A DNA stretch of 64,000 nt from Advenella incenata (GCF_004217095.1 NZ_SHKO01000004.1:62001-126000), one strand, 5' to 3'; positions 18,046-27,460 are shown, numbered from the stretch's first letter. The notes: generated by a model not told the origin, from the sequence alone. Program-made: numbers and translations.

Positions 18046-18384
18046 TCAGCTAAGCAGCAGCAGTCCCAGCCTTGCCAGTACGTAGAAACCCAGCCCGGCA
18101 GCGACGATGCATGCAATGTACGGGGGCGTGCTGAGCCAGGGCCGCCGGCCTACGATAACGCGGCTGGTAAAACCTGCGAGGGACAGGCTATACAGGATGC
18201 AGGCAATATGCAGCACCGTAGAGTTTGACAGCGAAAACCCCAGCATGAACAGGGCAGTGCCGATCATGAACGAAGGCAGCGCCACGGCAAAGCTGACTGC
18301 ACGGTACATGGCTGCGCCATCAATCTCCCATTGCGGGTCCTGTGCGGGCGTGGTATCTGCAGAATCAGTGTTGTGTGGTTTCAT
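18046..18384 (-). CDS. Hypothetical three-span membrane protein
   Basis: A 112-residue protein with a polar 25-residue N-terminus followed by hydrophobic spans at about 29-50 (VSFAVALPSFMIGTALFMLGF), 56-72 and 88-111 (PPYIACIVAAGLGFYVLARLGLLLL). I do not recognise a family. It lies 45 bp after the LysR gene on the same strand, ahead of a strong terminator, so it may be the distal gene of that transcript. Confidence 0.65.
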   Translation of the reverse strand: MKPHNTDSADTTPAQDPQWEIDGAAMYRAVSFAVALPSFMIGTALFMLGFSLSNSTVLHIACILYSLSLAGFTSRVIVGRRPWLSTPPYIACIVAAGLGFYVLARLGLLLLS

Positions 18385-18429
18385 GCGAGCGAGCTTTTAG
18401 GGCGGTAACGGGACGGATACCTATTTGTT

Positions 18430-19317
18430 TTATTCAGGAGCCAGAAGATGTTGCATTAGCGCCGTTACATAGGCGGGCAATTGTTCGCTGTTTCGCACGC
18501 ATAACACCAGGTTGCGGCAGGCCCAGGCGTCAGAAAGTGCAATGATATTCAATTTTAACGCCCGCCGGTGCCGTTTGGCCGCAGCCAGCGGCACGATGGC
18601 AATCCCGACTCCATTGCCTACCATTCTGCAGACTGCGTCGATGCTGCGTACCCGCACCCGGTAATGTAGCTGCCTGCCCGCCTGGCGACCGTGCGCCGCA
18701 ATATGCTCTTGCAAGGCGCTGCCTGCGACCAGGCCGGCAAAGTCCAGATGGCTGATTTGGGCAAGACTGGCCGGGTTCTCAATGGCTTCAGGATACTCGG
18801 GCCCGGTGATGACAACAAGTCGGTCTTCGCCTACCGGGAAACTTTGAAGGTCGTGCAGATCAGCCGAATCGGCAACCAGCCCGATATCGGCCATGCCCTG
18901 ACGGATCAGATCGGCAATATCAGTACTGGTGCGTTCCTCCAGATCAATCGAAATATCGGGGTGACGCTCCAGGAAGCTGCCCAGCAACGCTGGCAAGTGT
19001 TCATTGCAGGCCGATGTGTTGCCCAACAGCCTGACATGCCCTTTGATCCCGCTGCTGTACTGCCCAAGGTCGCCGTGCATGCGTTCCATTTGCTGCACAA
19101 CAACGCTGGCATGATGCAGTAGCGTGCGTCCGGCGGGCGTCAGTTGCACCCCTTTGTGACTGCGGTTGAGCAAAAGCACGCCCAGCGCGTCTTCCATTCC
19201 CTTTATGCGCTCACTGGCCGATGCCGTGGTGATGTGGCAGCGGCGCGCAGCTTCGGTGATGGTGCCCGTTTCGTGCACGCTCAGGAACAGGCGAAGGTCG
19301 GTTAGGTCAAAGCGCAT
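18430..19317 (-). CDS. LysR family transcriptional regulator
   Basis: A 295-residue LysR-type regulator. The N-terminal winged helix (LTDLRLFLSVHETGTITEAARRCHITTASASERIKGMEDALGVLLLNR) is complete. The periplasmic-binding-protein-like effector domain follows from about residue 90. It is divergent from the TSUP transporter gene, so that transporter is the probable target. The intergenic region has AGTCTG (19354-19359) and CAGACT (19381-19386) as a possible long inverted repeat. The effector is unknown. Confidence 0.92.
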   Translation of the reverse strand: MRFDLTDLRLFLSVHETGTITEAARRCHITTASASERIKGMEDALGVLLLNRSHKGVQLTPAGRTLLHHASVVVQQMERMHGDLGQYSSGIKGHVRLLGNTSACNEHLPALLGSFLERHPDISIDLEERTSTDIADLIRQGMADIGLVADSADLHDLQSFPVGEDRLVVITGPEYPEAIENPASLAQISHLDFAGLVAGSALQEHIAAHGRQAGRQLHYRVRVRSIDAVCRMVGNGVGIAIVPLAAAKRHRRALKLNIIALSDAWACRNLVLCVRNSEQLPAYVTALMQHLLAPE

Positions 19318-19569
19318 GTTCGCAGTATAACAGGCTGGTTATGGAAATTCCTTAGTCTGCAATCGAGATTTCCTGATTTTCAGACTGTGGATCGGTCCCT
19401 ACAATGGGGACGTGTTGCGATTTTATCCCTATGTAGCCGGCAAAGCTTTGGGCAATGGTTGCGAACACTGGTCGGGCATGAGTCTATGTTCTCACTGCCG
19501 GTATCAGGTATTTCCTAAGGTGTGCTCCTGCTTGAGCACGCACTCACACTTTTTATGGCGCGCAAATCC

Positions 19570-20355
19570 ATGGTTTTTTTCACTGACTATCTCTCTATCT
19601 TCAACGCGAGTGCAGCCTATTCATTCGGCGTGCTGGCGCTGGTGACAATCGTTTTCATACTTGCCGGCGCAGTCAAGGGGGTTGTGGGACTGGGTCTGCC
19701 AACCATTTCCATGGCGTTGTTGGCGTTGTTGATGTCGCCAGCCCAGGCCGCAGCATTGCTGGTGATTCCATCGCTGTTGACCAATATCTGGCAAATGCGG
19801 CCCTTTGATGTGGTGCCTCAATTATGCCGCAGTATTGGCACAATGCAGATTGGGATATTTGTCGGCACGATTGCGGGTGCCTGGCTGCTGGGGGCGCCGG
19901 CCGGACACGCAGCGGGCGTGGCCCTGGGCGTGGCGCTGGTCGCCTATGCATGTTGGGGGCTGACCGGGCGCTCAATTGTTATTTCACCTGCTGCGCGAAT
20001 CTGGATGGGACCGTTGGTCGGCTTTGTGACGGGATTCATTACCGCGGCAACCGGTGTCTTCGTTGTGCCGGCAGTACCCTATCTGCAGGCGCTGGAACTG
20101 TCACGTGATCGCCTGATTCAGGCGATGGGGGTTTCCTTTACTGTATCAACCATTGCTTTGGCCCTGGGACTGTGGCTTAACCACAGTTACGCCCCAGGCG
20201 CCGCTGGGCTATCACTACTGATGCTGATCCCCGCGCTGGTGGGTATGTCCTTGGGTCAATTGCTCAGGCAAAGGCTGCCTGTAGGCTTGTTCAAGAAGGT
20301 ATTCTTTTGCAGTCTGATCGTACTGGGTCTTTATCAAGTGGCTGCCGCTGTCTGA
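19570..20355 (+). CDS. TSUP (TauE/SafE) family anion exporter
   Basis: A membrane protein of about 261 residues in the sulfite/organosulfonate TauE/SafE family. It has roughly eight hydrophobic spans. The duplicated motif is visible as AGAVKGVVGLGLPTISMALLALLMSPAQAAALLVIPSLLTNIWQ in the first half and VGFVTGFITAATGVFVVPAVPYLQALELSRDRLIQAMG in the second. The start is uncertain: GTG 19522, ATG 19555 and ATG 19570 are all in frame and none has a good ribosome-binding site. 19570 places 18 residues before the first span. It is probably controlled by the divergent LysR. Cargo is unknown. Confidence 0.85.
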   Translation: MVFFTDYLSIFNASAAYSFGVLALVTIVFILAGAVKGVVGLGLPTISMALLALLMSPAQAAALLVIPSLLTNIWQMRPFDVVPQLCRSIGTMQIGIFVGTIAGAWLLGAPAGHAAGVALGVALVAYACWGLTGRSIVISPAARIWMGPLVGFVTGFITAATGVFVVPAVPYLQALELSRDRLIQAMGVSFTVSTIALALGLWLNHSYAPGAAGLSLLMLIPALVGMSLGQLLRQRLPVGLFKKVFFCSLIVLGLYQVAAAV

Positions 20356-20483
20356 TAAGCGCCGGTCTGCGTGGTCCGATCATGGTTCGCGCCATTGTTC
20401 TGCAATCGGCATATAATAGGCACAAACAATAAAACGATTGATGTCCTTTTCACGCTAGCCTGTACAAACAGGCCGTCACCTAT

Positions 20484-21254
20484 ATGCCACTCCGATATAC
20501 CCGAACACTGACAGATTCTGTTCGCACACAGAAAGCCGATAAACAGATCGGCACGCTGCTGGCCTTTGTGGCCGGCGCAATCAATGCTGGTGGATTCCTG
20601 GCGGTTCATCAATATACCTCGCACATGACCGGTATTGTTTCGACCATGGCCGATCAGTTGATTCTGGGCGCGTACGACCTGGTTCTGGCGGGATTGGCAG
20701 CCTTGATCTGTTTTATGTGCGGCAGCGTCTGCACCACCATCATGGTCAATTACGCCAGGGTGCACCATATGCGCAGCGAGTATGCCTTGCCGCTTTTGCT
20801 CGAAGCGGTGTTGCTGTTGTGTTTCGGCATGTTGGGGGCCAGGATTGCCCAGATGCACGGTCTGTTTGTGCCAATCACAGTCATGATTCTGTCGTTTCTC
20901 ATGGGCTTGCAAAACGCCTTGATCACCAAGCTTTCTCGTTCTGTTATCCGCACCACCCATGTGACGGGGATCGTTACCGATATCGGCATTGAGCTGGGCA
21001 AGCTGTTCTATTGGAATCGGGGGCGCATGCGAGAAGATAGCCATTTTGTGATGGCGGATCGGGCTCGACTGCGGTTGCATTGCGCACTGCTGGTTGCTTT
21101 TTTTGCAGGCGGCACACTGGGGGCCTGGGGGTTCAATCATATTGGCTATATCGCGACGGTGCCGCTGGCTTGCTTGCTGGTACTTATTTCCGGCATACCG
21201 GCATTTGACGATGCGCGCGCCTGGCTCACCAACAGGCGGCGCCCGGCCGAGTAA
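20484..21254 (+). CDS. DUF1275 (YoaK) family membrane protein
   Basis: A 256-residue inner-membrane protein of the DUF1275 family. The characteristic opening LAFVAGAINAGGFLAVHQYTSHMTG and the central FLMGLQNALITKLSRSVIRTTHVTGIVTDIGIELG are both intact. About six hydrophobic spans are visible. The molecular function of the family is not established. ATG 20484 lies 128 bp after the TSUP gene with no clear terminator between, so co-transcription is possible. Confidence 0.88.
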   Translation: MPLRYTRTLTDSVRTQKADKQIGTLLAFVAGAINAGGFLAVHQYTSHMTGIVSTMADQLILGAYDLVLAGLAALICFMCGSVCTTIMVNYARVHHMRSEYALPLLLEAVLLLCFGMLGARIAQMHGLFVPITVMILSFLMGLQNALITKLSRSVIRTTHVTGIVTDIGIELGKLFYWNRGRMREDSHFVMADRARLRLHCALLVAFFAGGTLGAWGFNHIGYIATVPLACLLVLISGIPAFDDARAWLTNRRRPAE

Positions 21255-21490
21255 ACTGCCTCCCTTGTGGCGTTCATGCCGGGCTGTTGGCCATTGGCCT
21301 GTCGCTGGACTTTCTTACCCCCTGGGCTAAACGATCAGCGCCACTCGTATCGATTAGGTTGGCAGCAGTCAGGACCAAGGCACGAGAACGGGACCCAACA
21401 TTGAGGCCAGGATGGCTTTGCAGATGAAGGGCGCGCATTTGCAACATGGGGCTGGCGTTTACAACACGGCAGGCCATAATGGTGTATAAG

Positions 21491-21510
21491 TACTGTATAA
21501 ATTTACAGTG
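21491..21510 (+). promoter_or_regulatory. LexA (SOS) box upstream of DnaQ/GIY-YIG gene
   Basis: TACTGTATAAATTTACAGTG matches the E. coli-type LexA consensus CTGT-N8-ACAG exactly (CTGT 21493-21496, ACAG 21505-21508) with an AT-rich core. It ends 13 bp before the ATG at 21524, where repressor would block transcription. Betaproteobacterial LexA is known to use this E. coli-like motif. Confidence 0.85.
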
Positions 21511-21523
21511 AATAACCTTTACT

Positions 21524-22936
21524 ATGTCCAGCTGCGTTCCTACCACTCCTACTGCAGACAGGCCCTTTGCTTTTGTCGATGTAGAAACCACCGGCGGGTC
21601 GGCTTCAACCGATCGTCTGACCGAGATCGCCATTGTGCGCTATGACGGGCACACCGTCAGCACCTGGCAAAGCCTCATCAATCCTGAATGTCGTATCCCG
21701 GGCTATATTGAAAGCCTGACAGGGATTACCAGCCAGATGGTGGCCAATGCGCCCACCTTCGCGCAACTGGCAGAGCACATTCAGCAATTGCTTGCCGGCC
21801 ACATTTTTGTCGCCCATAACGCCCGCTTTGATTACGGATTTATCAAGAATGCCTTTCGGCGGGTAGGGCAGGATTTCAAGGCAAATATGCTATGCACCGT
21901 CAAGCTTTCGCGCCGACTCTATCCGCAGCATCGGCGCCATGGGCTCGACTACCTGATTCAGCGGCATGGCCTGATCATGCAGGACAGACACCGCGCCTAT
22001 GACGATGCCTACGCATTGCTGCAGTTCTGGCAATGCGTCTGCCGAGAACATGACCGTAAAATCGTTGATGACATTGTGCAGGGCCTGATAGCACGGCCTT
22101 CGTTGCCGGCGCATATTGACCCGGCCGTGATCGACGACTTGCCCAATAGTTTTGGCGTCTATGTGTTTTATGGCGAAAACGAACTGCCGATATATATCGG
22201 TAAAAGCAATCGTTTGCGACAGCGAGTGCTATCGCATTTTGCCAGCGACCATACGGCGCCCAAGGAAATGAAAATTTCCATGCAGATTCGGCGGATCGAG
22301 CATATTCGCTGTGCCGGCGAAGTGGATGCGCTGCTGACCGAGTCGCGCTTGATCAAGGAACGCATGCCCACCTTGAATCGCCAGTTGCGCCGACAAAAAG
22401 ACGTTTTCACCTGGCAACTGATTGAGAAATCTGCCGGCCTGTGGGTTCCTGTCCTCGTGGGCGGGAATGACATTGCGATTGGGCAGGGCCTGCATCTGTA
22501 CGGTTTGTTCTCATCGGCCCGGGATGCCAAAGAGGCGCTACTGGCTATCATCAAAACCGAAAAACTATGCAAGGCCACGCTGGGCCTGGAAAAAGTACAC
22601 AACGCCAGCCCGTGTTTTGCACGGCAATTGAAGTCTTGCGCCGGCGCCTGCGTCGGGCAAGAGTCGCTCATTGTCCATTCGGCCCGCTTGATGACCGCCT
22701 TGTCCGCGTTAAGACTGCGCGACTGGCCGTTCGAGGGGGCGGCACTGCTGCGCGAAGGCAGTCTTGTTCATGTTATTCATCAGTGGTGTTATTTGGGAAC
22801 GGCCCGGGACGAAACTGAACTGCAGGCGCTCATAGGCTGTGGCAAAGGTGACTTTTCCCGGGATACCTATCGAATATTGGTCAAGCATCGGGACAAACTG
22901 CTGGATGCCAGGGCAGTCAGCCTGGCCTTGGAGTAA
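21524..22936 (+). CDS. DnaQ exonuclease / GIY-YIG (Cho-like) fusion
   Basis: A 470-residue two-domain nuclease. Residues 9-170 form a DEDDh 3'-5' exonuclease related to Pol III epsilon: FAFVDVETTGG (Exo I), GHIFVAHNARFDYGFI (Exo II) and HRAYDDAYALLQ (Exo III). Residues 205-290 form a GIY-YIG domain like UvrC and Cho: SFGVYVFYGENELPIYIGKSNRLRQRVLSHF. The C-terminus carries a cysteine group (ARQLKSCAGACVGQ). Such fusions are known in several phyla and are thought to act in excision repair. The LexA box at 21491-21510 supports damage-induced expression, as for E. coli cho. Length is full. Confidence 0.88.
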   Translation: MSSCVPTTPTADRPFAFVDVETTGGSASTDRLTEIAIVRYDGHTVSTWQSLINPECRIPGYIESLTGITSQMVANAPTFAQLAEHIQQLLAGHIFVAHNARFDYGFIKNAFRRVGQDFKANMLCTVKLSRRLYPQHRRHGLDYLIQRHGLIMQDRHRAYDDAYALLQFWQCVCREHDRKIVDDIVQGLIARPSLPAHIDPAVIDDLPNSFGVYVFYGENELPIYIGKSNRLRQRVLSHFASDHTAPKEMKISMQIRRIEHIRCAGEVDALLTESRLIKERMPTLNRQLRRQKDVFTWQLIEKSAGLWVPVLVGGNDIAIGQGLHLYGLFSSARDAKEALLAIIKTEKLCKATLGLEKVHNASPCFARQLKSCAGACVGQESLIVHSARLMTALSALRLRDWPFEGAALLREGSLVHVIHQWCYLGTARDETELQALIGCGKGDFSRDTYRILVKHRDKLLDARAVSLALE

Positions 22937-23092
22937 CGGCAGACCGGCAGGATCTGTTTGACGGTTGGAGAGCAAAGCGCCGTATAATTTTGCGAGCCGG
23001 CGCAATGGTGCGTAAGTGTATTCAGAATAAACGTATACATCGGTCAGGCTGTCACAGGCTGCAAATGGGGTTGTCTGCGTCAGGAGCAGAAA

Positions 23093-23545
23093 ATGGAAAT
23101 TTGGGTGGATGCGGACGCGTGCCCGGTTGTGATCAAAAATATTCTGTTCAGGGCCGCAGTGCGCTGGCAGGTGAAAACGACGCTGGTGGCCAACCAAATG
23201 CTCAATGTCCCTCCGTCTGTTTATATTCAGTCACGTCAGGTACCGCGGGGGTTCGATGTTGCTGATGCCTATATCAGCCAGCATGCCAGCGCCGGCGACC
23301 TGGTGATCACAGCAGATATCCCGCTGGCTGCCGAAGTGCTGGAAAAGGGGGTTCAGGCATTGAATCCCCGCGGGGAGCTATATTCAACGGAAACCATCCG
23401 CGAGCGCCTGGCCATGCGCGACATGATGGAAGAGTTGCGCAGTGCCGGCATCGAGACCGGCGGCCCCCGGTCTTTTGATCAGGCAGACACCCGTGCGTTT
23501 GCCGGCCAGCTTGACAAACTGCTGGCGCGTTACGCCAAAGCGTGA
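23093..23545 (+). CDS. YaiI/YqxD family protein (DUF188)
   Basis: A 150-residue protein of the UPF0178/DUF188 family with a PIN-like fold. The N-terminus [22 protein letters not shown] is diagnostic, followed by [40 protein letters not shown] with acidic residues typical of the family. The family may be a nuclease, but activity is not established. The start ATG 23093 follows AGGAGCAGAAA. The 3' end overlaps the convergent flavoprotein gene by 16 bp. Confidence 0.9.
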   Translation: MEIWVDADACPVVIKNILFRAAVRWQVKTTLVANQMLNVPPSVYIQSRQVPRGFDVADAYISQHASAGDLVITADIPLAAEVLEKGVQALNPRGELYSTETIRERLAMRDMMEELRSAGIETGGPRSFDQADTRAFAGQLDKLLARYAKA

Positions 23546-24705
23546 TTGGCCGCCGGCGCGGTATTGCCCGTTAGCAGATACTGAATGGTGTCGTACACGC
23601 TGCGAATCTGCCGGCCAAATGGCAGCGGATCCTTGCCGCGGAAAAACAATCCCTTGCGCACATCGCCGTTGAACGCGTCGGTCAAGCGCTGGTCGATGCA
23701 GAATTGACCGATTTTTGAAATCCCGTCCCGCAGCCCGCACACCTGCAGGCAATTCATGCTTTGTACACAGCGGCGCGGATCGGCTTTAGCCGATGCCTGT
23801 AGCTTTTGCTCGTTGCGCAGGTATTTCTGTAAATAGGGTGTCATCACCGCCCGCGCCGGGAGCCCGGCGACGGACATGAATTCGACAATATCCTCGTCGC
23901 GGGCGCCAGCCAGTATTTGCTTGAAATTGTCATGCGCGTCGCCCTCGCGAGTGACGGCGAAGGCGGTGCCGATCTGTACCGCGGAGGCTCCCCATTGTCG
24001 CAGTGCGGTACTGATCTTGCGAACATTTGCCATTCCACCGGCCAGAATGAGCGGAATTTTCTCGCCCTCCAGCCCCAGTTGTCGAAACACCTGTGCGGTT
24101 TCTTCCAGCACCCGGGCAAAAGAGAAGCGATCACTGCCCAAATCGTCAATGGTCGTTGCGCCCAAATGGCCGCCGGCGTGATTGGGATGCTCGATCACAA
24201 TGGCATCGGGCAGGCGGTTTTTCTTCATCCAGCGCTTGAGCACAATCTGTATGCCGCGCGATTCGGACAGAATCGGAATGAGCGCGACCTTGGGATGCTC
24301 CCGGGTCAGGTCCGGCAACTCCAGTGGTAGCCCTGCCCCCATGACAATCGCTTGCGCTCCGGATTCGCAGGCCTGCTGTACAAGGGCCGCGTAGTCGCTG
24401 ACTGCCTTCATCACGTTGACGGCAATCATGCCCTGACCGTTAGCTTGTTTTAAAGCCTTTTTCACCTCCCGGTCCAGGGCGATCCGGTTGAGCCGATCAT
24501 AGTGTTCCTGACTGGCCAGTGCCCTGGATTGCTCCAGCAGGTCCGGGTGCAGGTGGCGCAGGTCGATGCTGGCGATGGTGCCCATGGCATTTTCACGCGC
24601 GACGGCGGCCGACAGGCTGCTGGCCGAAATACCGACGCCCATGCCGCCTTGCACAATTGGCAACAATGTATGATTTTTGATTCGTAGGGGCGCGAAGGAA
24701 TGCAT
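23530..24705 (-). CDS. Nitronate monooxygenase-like flavoprotein (YrpB)
   Basis: A 391-residue FMN-dependent TIM-barrel enzyme of the nitronate monooxygenase/FabK family. Visible features are [19 protein letters not shown] at the N-terminus, [20 protein letters not shown] and the phosphate-binding [12 protein letters not shown] plus VQIGTAF. The C-terminal 80 residues add a cysteine cluster ([16 protein letters not shown], then FCID) that is not part of the minimal barrel and could bind metal. The open frame continues 52 codons upstream, but ATG 24705 gives the family-typical N-terminus. It is convergent with yaiI, with a 16-bp overlap. Substrate uncertain. Confidence 0.88.
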   Translation of the reverse strand: MHSFAPLRIKNHTLLPIVQGGMGVGISASSLSAAVARENAMGTIASIDLRHLHPDLLEQSRALASQEHYDRLNRIALDREVKKALKQANGQGMIAVNVMKAVSDYAALVQQACESGAQAIVMGAGLPLELPDLTREHPKVALIPILSESRGIQIVLKRWMKKNRLPDAIVIEHPNHAGGHLGATTIDDLGSDRFSFARVLEETAQVFRQLGLEGEKIPLILAGGMANVRKISTALRQWGASAVQIGTAFAVTREGDAHDNFKQILAGARDEDIVEFMSVAGLPARAVMTPYLQKYLRNEQKLQASAKADPRRCVQSMNCLQVCGLRDGISKIGQFCIDQRLTDAFNGDVRKGLFFRGKDPLPFGRQIRSVYDTIQYLLTGNTAPAANHALA

Positions 24706-25179
24706 ACGGGTTTCCTGGTTGGATTGAGCACAATGCTGCCTTGCGGGTCTGCGTGATATTGACAGGTGCGACGTGGCGCTTGTGTATATCTCATTGTGCG
24801 GGTTCTGGTCTGTTGTCCAGTTGACAAAAATCAATATCAATTGAATTAGACAGCACGCCACAGGACGGCCATGTTCAGTGGAATCGGCAACGTCAGCGCT
24901 TGCTGCCTAAGCACATCCAGCAGTCTTTGAAAATACTGAAAAACACCGCTTTGCAATGATTCTTGCCAGAGGTGCAAGTGGCGCGGCGTGCATCTGAAGG
25001 CGAAATAAGCCGTTTCTGAAACCGATCGAAATTGACCGGGGTCCGAATCGAAACCCTGCGAAATGCCAGTCATATTTAGTAATAGCAATCACCCGGGCAG
25101 CCCATTACTATCGAATCGTGTATTTCATACACATGGTTCCGGCACCACAACGGTATGCCGTTAAGAAAGGAGTATGACT
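24706..25179. other. 474-bp gap without a supported gene
   Basis: This lies between the flavoprotein start and the small secreted protein. An 80-codon minus-strand frame at 24846-25088 has no recognisable sequence or ribosome-binding site. Promoters for both flanking genes must lie here, but I see no consensus box that I would assign. Confidence 0.55.
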
Positions 25180-25485
25180 ATGGTCTCCATCAAAAAAATG
25201 CTTGCTATCGTTCTTGCGTCCCTGTCATTGGGCGCGGCTACGTCTGCGCTGGCAAACGAGCGTCCTTACGAGCGTGGGTATAGCAGCCACCCTTATTCAA
25301 TGCAGGTTGACCACCGCCATTATGGCGATCGTCATTACCGCAGGGATAACCCACGTTATCGCCACCATGGCTGGCGCAACAAGCCACATTATTACAGTGA
25401 TCATCGTAGATACGACCGGGGCCATCGCTGGGACCGCCGCTATGACTCACATCGCAGGCATTATCGTTCCCGCGACGTATGGTAA
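25180..25485 (+). CDS. Secreted His/Arg/Tyr-rich small protein
   Basis: A 101-residue exported protein. The signal peptide is MVSIKKMLAIVLASLSLGAA with TSALA|NE as the likely cleavage site. The mature part of about 75 residues is dominated by His, Arg, Tyr and Asp (for example DHRHYGDRHYRRDNPRYRHH), with little hydrophobic core. The histidine density suggests metal binding or a polyelectrolyte role in the periplasm; that is inference. ATG 25180 is preferred over ATG 25174 because GGAG at 25169-25172 is then 7 nt away instead of 1. Confidence 0.75.
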   Translation: MVSIKKMLAIVLASLSLGAATSALANERPYERGYSSHPYSMQVDHRHYGDRHYRRDNPRYRHHGWRNKPHYYSDHRRYDRGHRWDRRYDSHRRHYRSRDVW

Positions 25486-25632
25486 TATTCACGTGCAGTC
25501 TTTATTTAAATAAATCGTGAGTACATGCAGTGCCCGATTTCAGTTGAATTAAAGATCAGAATACTCAACCGTAAATGCAGTACGGGCCTGCTGTTTGATT
25601 ATTAATAACCAACAATGTAGCAGGAGAAGCCT

Positions 25633-25794
25633 ATGTTGCACTATGCTGTCGTGTTTTTCATTATTGCCATCATCGCCGCGGTTCTGGGCTTTGGTGGTAT
25701 TGCGGCCGGCGCCGCATCCATCGCCAAGATCCTGTTCGTTGTCTTTATTGTATTGGCCATTTTGTCGCTGGTATTCGGCGGCAGATTTAAGTAG
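25633..25794 (+). CDS. DUF1328 (YtjA) small membrane protein
   Basis: A 53-residue protein with two hydrophobic spans, starting [20 protein letters not shown] and ending [10 protein letters not shown]. It matches the DUF1328/YtjA family, whose members run to about 53-60 residues. AGGAG at 25622-25626 is 6 nt before ATG 25633. The family is often linked to envelope or osmotic stress, but its function is unknown. It is convergent with the MFS gene; an imperfect hairpin (GCCTGAA 25808-25814 / TTCAGGC 25840-25846) in the gap may serve as a terminator. Confidence 0.9.
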   Translation: MLHYAVVFFIIAIIAAVLGFGGIAAGAASIAKILFVVFIVLAILSLVFGGRFK

Positions 25795-25840
25795 GGCAGT
25801 ACTGCGTGCCTGAAACGTTCGTTTTCTTCAAGCGTTCGGT

Positions 25841-27082
25841 TCAGGCCGTATCCGGTTCGGCGACTATGCTCGTTTGCCTGAAAAGCAATGCTGCGGCAAG
25901 GAGCATGACCGCCCCGGTCATCACGAATACCGCTGTAAACCCTGCCTGATTGGTGACCAGTCCTCCGGCCAGCGGTCCCAACACCAGGCCGGCATATTGC
26001 GTGGAAGTTGCATATCCGAGTACGCCGCCAGCCGCATCGGCCGGTACATTGTGTCGGATCATGGCTGTAAGCGCCGGCATAATGCCGCAAAGCGTCATTC
26101 CCATCAGAAAACGCAAGGCGATAAATTGCCAGTCGGTTTGGGCCAGTCCTTGCAGCAGTAACAGAACAGCGGTCGCGACAAAGCTGGCTATCAGCATTTT
26201 AAGGTGACCGTGCGTGTCGCCCCAGCGTCCGGCCCTGGAAGAAAATAGCATGCTGCCGAAGGCCGTGGCGGACATGGCAATGCCTGCCAGCAAGGGAATC
26301 TGGTCGGTCAAGGTATGCAGTGACGCCAGATAAAGCGTAATAATGGGCTCTACCGACATATTGGCAAACATCAGCAGGGTGCCGGCCAATAGCATCAGCA
26401 ACACCAGATTGCGCTGCCGACCCGATTTCCAGAACGAGTAGGGCAGTGCATTTTTTGGCAACGTCGCGCGTGGCTTGTGGGTCTCGCGGATCATGAACAC
26501 GGTACAGAAAAACGCGATCAGAATAATACCTGCGGCAACAAAAAATGTCAGGCGGATTCCCAGTAACGCGGGCATGATGCCGCCGACCAGCGGCCCCAGC
26601 AGGTTACCGGCCAGCGTGCCCGAGGCCAGCATACCCACGGCCCAGCCGGTATGGGCGCGTGGCGTTTGGGTGGCCACCAGAATAGTGGCGCCGGAAGCGT
26701 AGCCGCCCAGTAGTCCGACCAGCAGTCGCAGCCAGAACAGCTGCCAGACCGTTTGCGCGCAACCGATAAGGGCAATGCCAATGGCCATGCCAAGGCTGGC
26801 GCGAATCAGAATGATTTTCCTGCCATAGCGATCGGCAAACCGGCCCCACACCGGTGCCATCAGGCCCGCGGCCAGAAATGTGATGCTGAAGATCCAGCCC
26901 GACCAGCTGACAACCGCCTCGGGATCGGTGACGCCCAGGTTCTGAATATATACCGGTAGGATCGGCAGTATCAGCGTCATCGCCAATATGGTGGTAAAGG
27001 AGCCAAAAAGGCAGACATACAGATTCTGTTTCCAGGCAATCTGCTGGACTTCATTGTCGCTGGCGCTGTGTGGGGTAGTCAT
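25841..27082 (-). CDS. MFS multidrug-type transporter
   Basis: A 413-residue major facilitator superfamily transporter with twelve hydrophobic spans. The loop 2-3 signature GRFADRYGRKIILI and the drug:H+ antiporter-type motif C region (GTLAGNLLGPLVGG) are visible, followed by the repeat SRAGRWGDTHGHLKML in the second half. The architecture resembles MdtG/TetA-like efflux pumps. ATG 27082 (MTTPHSASDNEV) is preferred over a start 48 bp upstream. It is divergent from the PIG-L gene across a 378-bp gap. Cargo unknown. Confidence 0.88.
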   Translation of the reverse strand: MTTPHSASDNEVQQIAWKQNLYVCLFGSFTTILAMTLILPILPVYIQNLGVTDPEAVVSWSGWIFSITFLAAGLMAPVWGRFADRYGRKIILIRASLGMAIGIALIGCAQTVWQLFWLRLLVGLLGGYASGATILVATQTPRAHTGWAVGMLASGTLAGNLLGPLVGGIMPALLGIRLTFFVAAGIILIAFFCTVFMIRETHKPRATLPKNALPYSFWKSGRQRNLVLLMLLAGTLLMFANMSVEPIITLYLASLHTLTDQIPLLAGIAMSATAFGSMLFSSRAGRWGDTHGHLKMLIASFVATAVLLLLQGLAQTDWQFIALRFLMGMTLCGIMPALTAMIRHNVPADAAGGVLGYATSTQYAGLVLGPLAGGLVTNQAGFTAVFVMTGAVMLLAAALLFRQTSIVAEPDTA

Positions 27083-27460
27083 AAACGGAACTTCGCTAGA
27101 GGGGCAACTTGCGAATGGTCCGCTGCCCAAGACTGTCTAAGAGGCGCGACTCGTTGCAAACTGCCCGATGTTGAGCCGGACAGCGATACGAAACGCAGGA
27201 GTCTCACTTTAAACACAATTGCGATAATGTGGCTGAAAAATGCCTGAAAAATGCCGAAATTCATGCTCATTTAACCCTTGCTTTCTCGCCGCTGCCACAC
27301 GATGTGTCTTATTTTTGCGACGGCACCGGGCGATTGAAATGCAGCGACACAAACGCAATGGCTTTTTCTTATACAATCGCCTCACGCTGCAATATCCCTC
27401 AGTTTCTTAAGGCTGCGCCATACCTGGTAAGCGGCTGATTATCAAGGACATACTGCACAG
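27083..27460. other. Divergent intergenic region with tandem 11-mer
   Basis: The gap between the divergent MFS and PIG-L genes carries no supported gene. It holds a perfect tandem repeat, TGAAAAATGCC at 27234-27244 and again at 27245-27255, roughly in the middle, which is a plausible regulator site for either gene. TATACAAT at 27370-27377 is a possible -10 for the PIG-L gene. Confidence 0.5.

Noticed and set aside
21274-21633. 119-codon minus-strand frame over the LexA box and nuclease start
   Set aside because: Covers a regulatory region and the start of a well-supported gene on the other strand, with no recognisable product.
24846-25088. 80-codon minus-strand frame in the gap upstream of the flavoprotein gene
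   Set aside because: No ribosome-binding site and no recognisable motif; alternative frames of similar length exist over the same bases.
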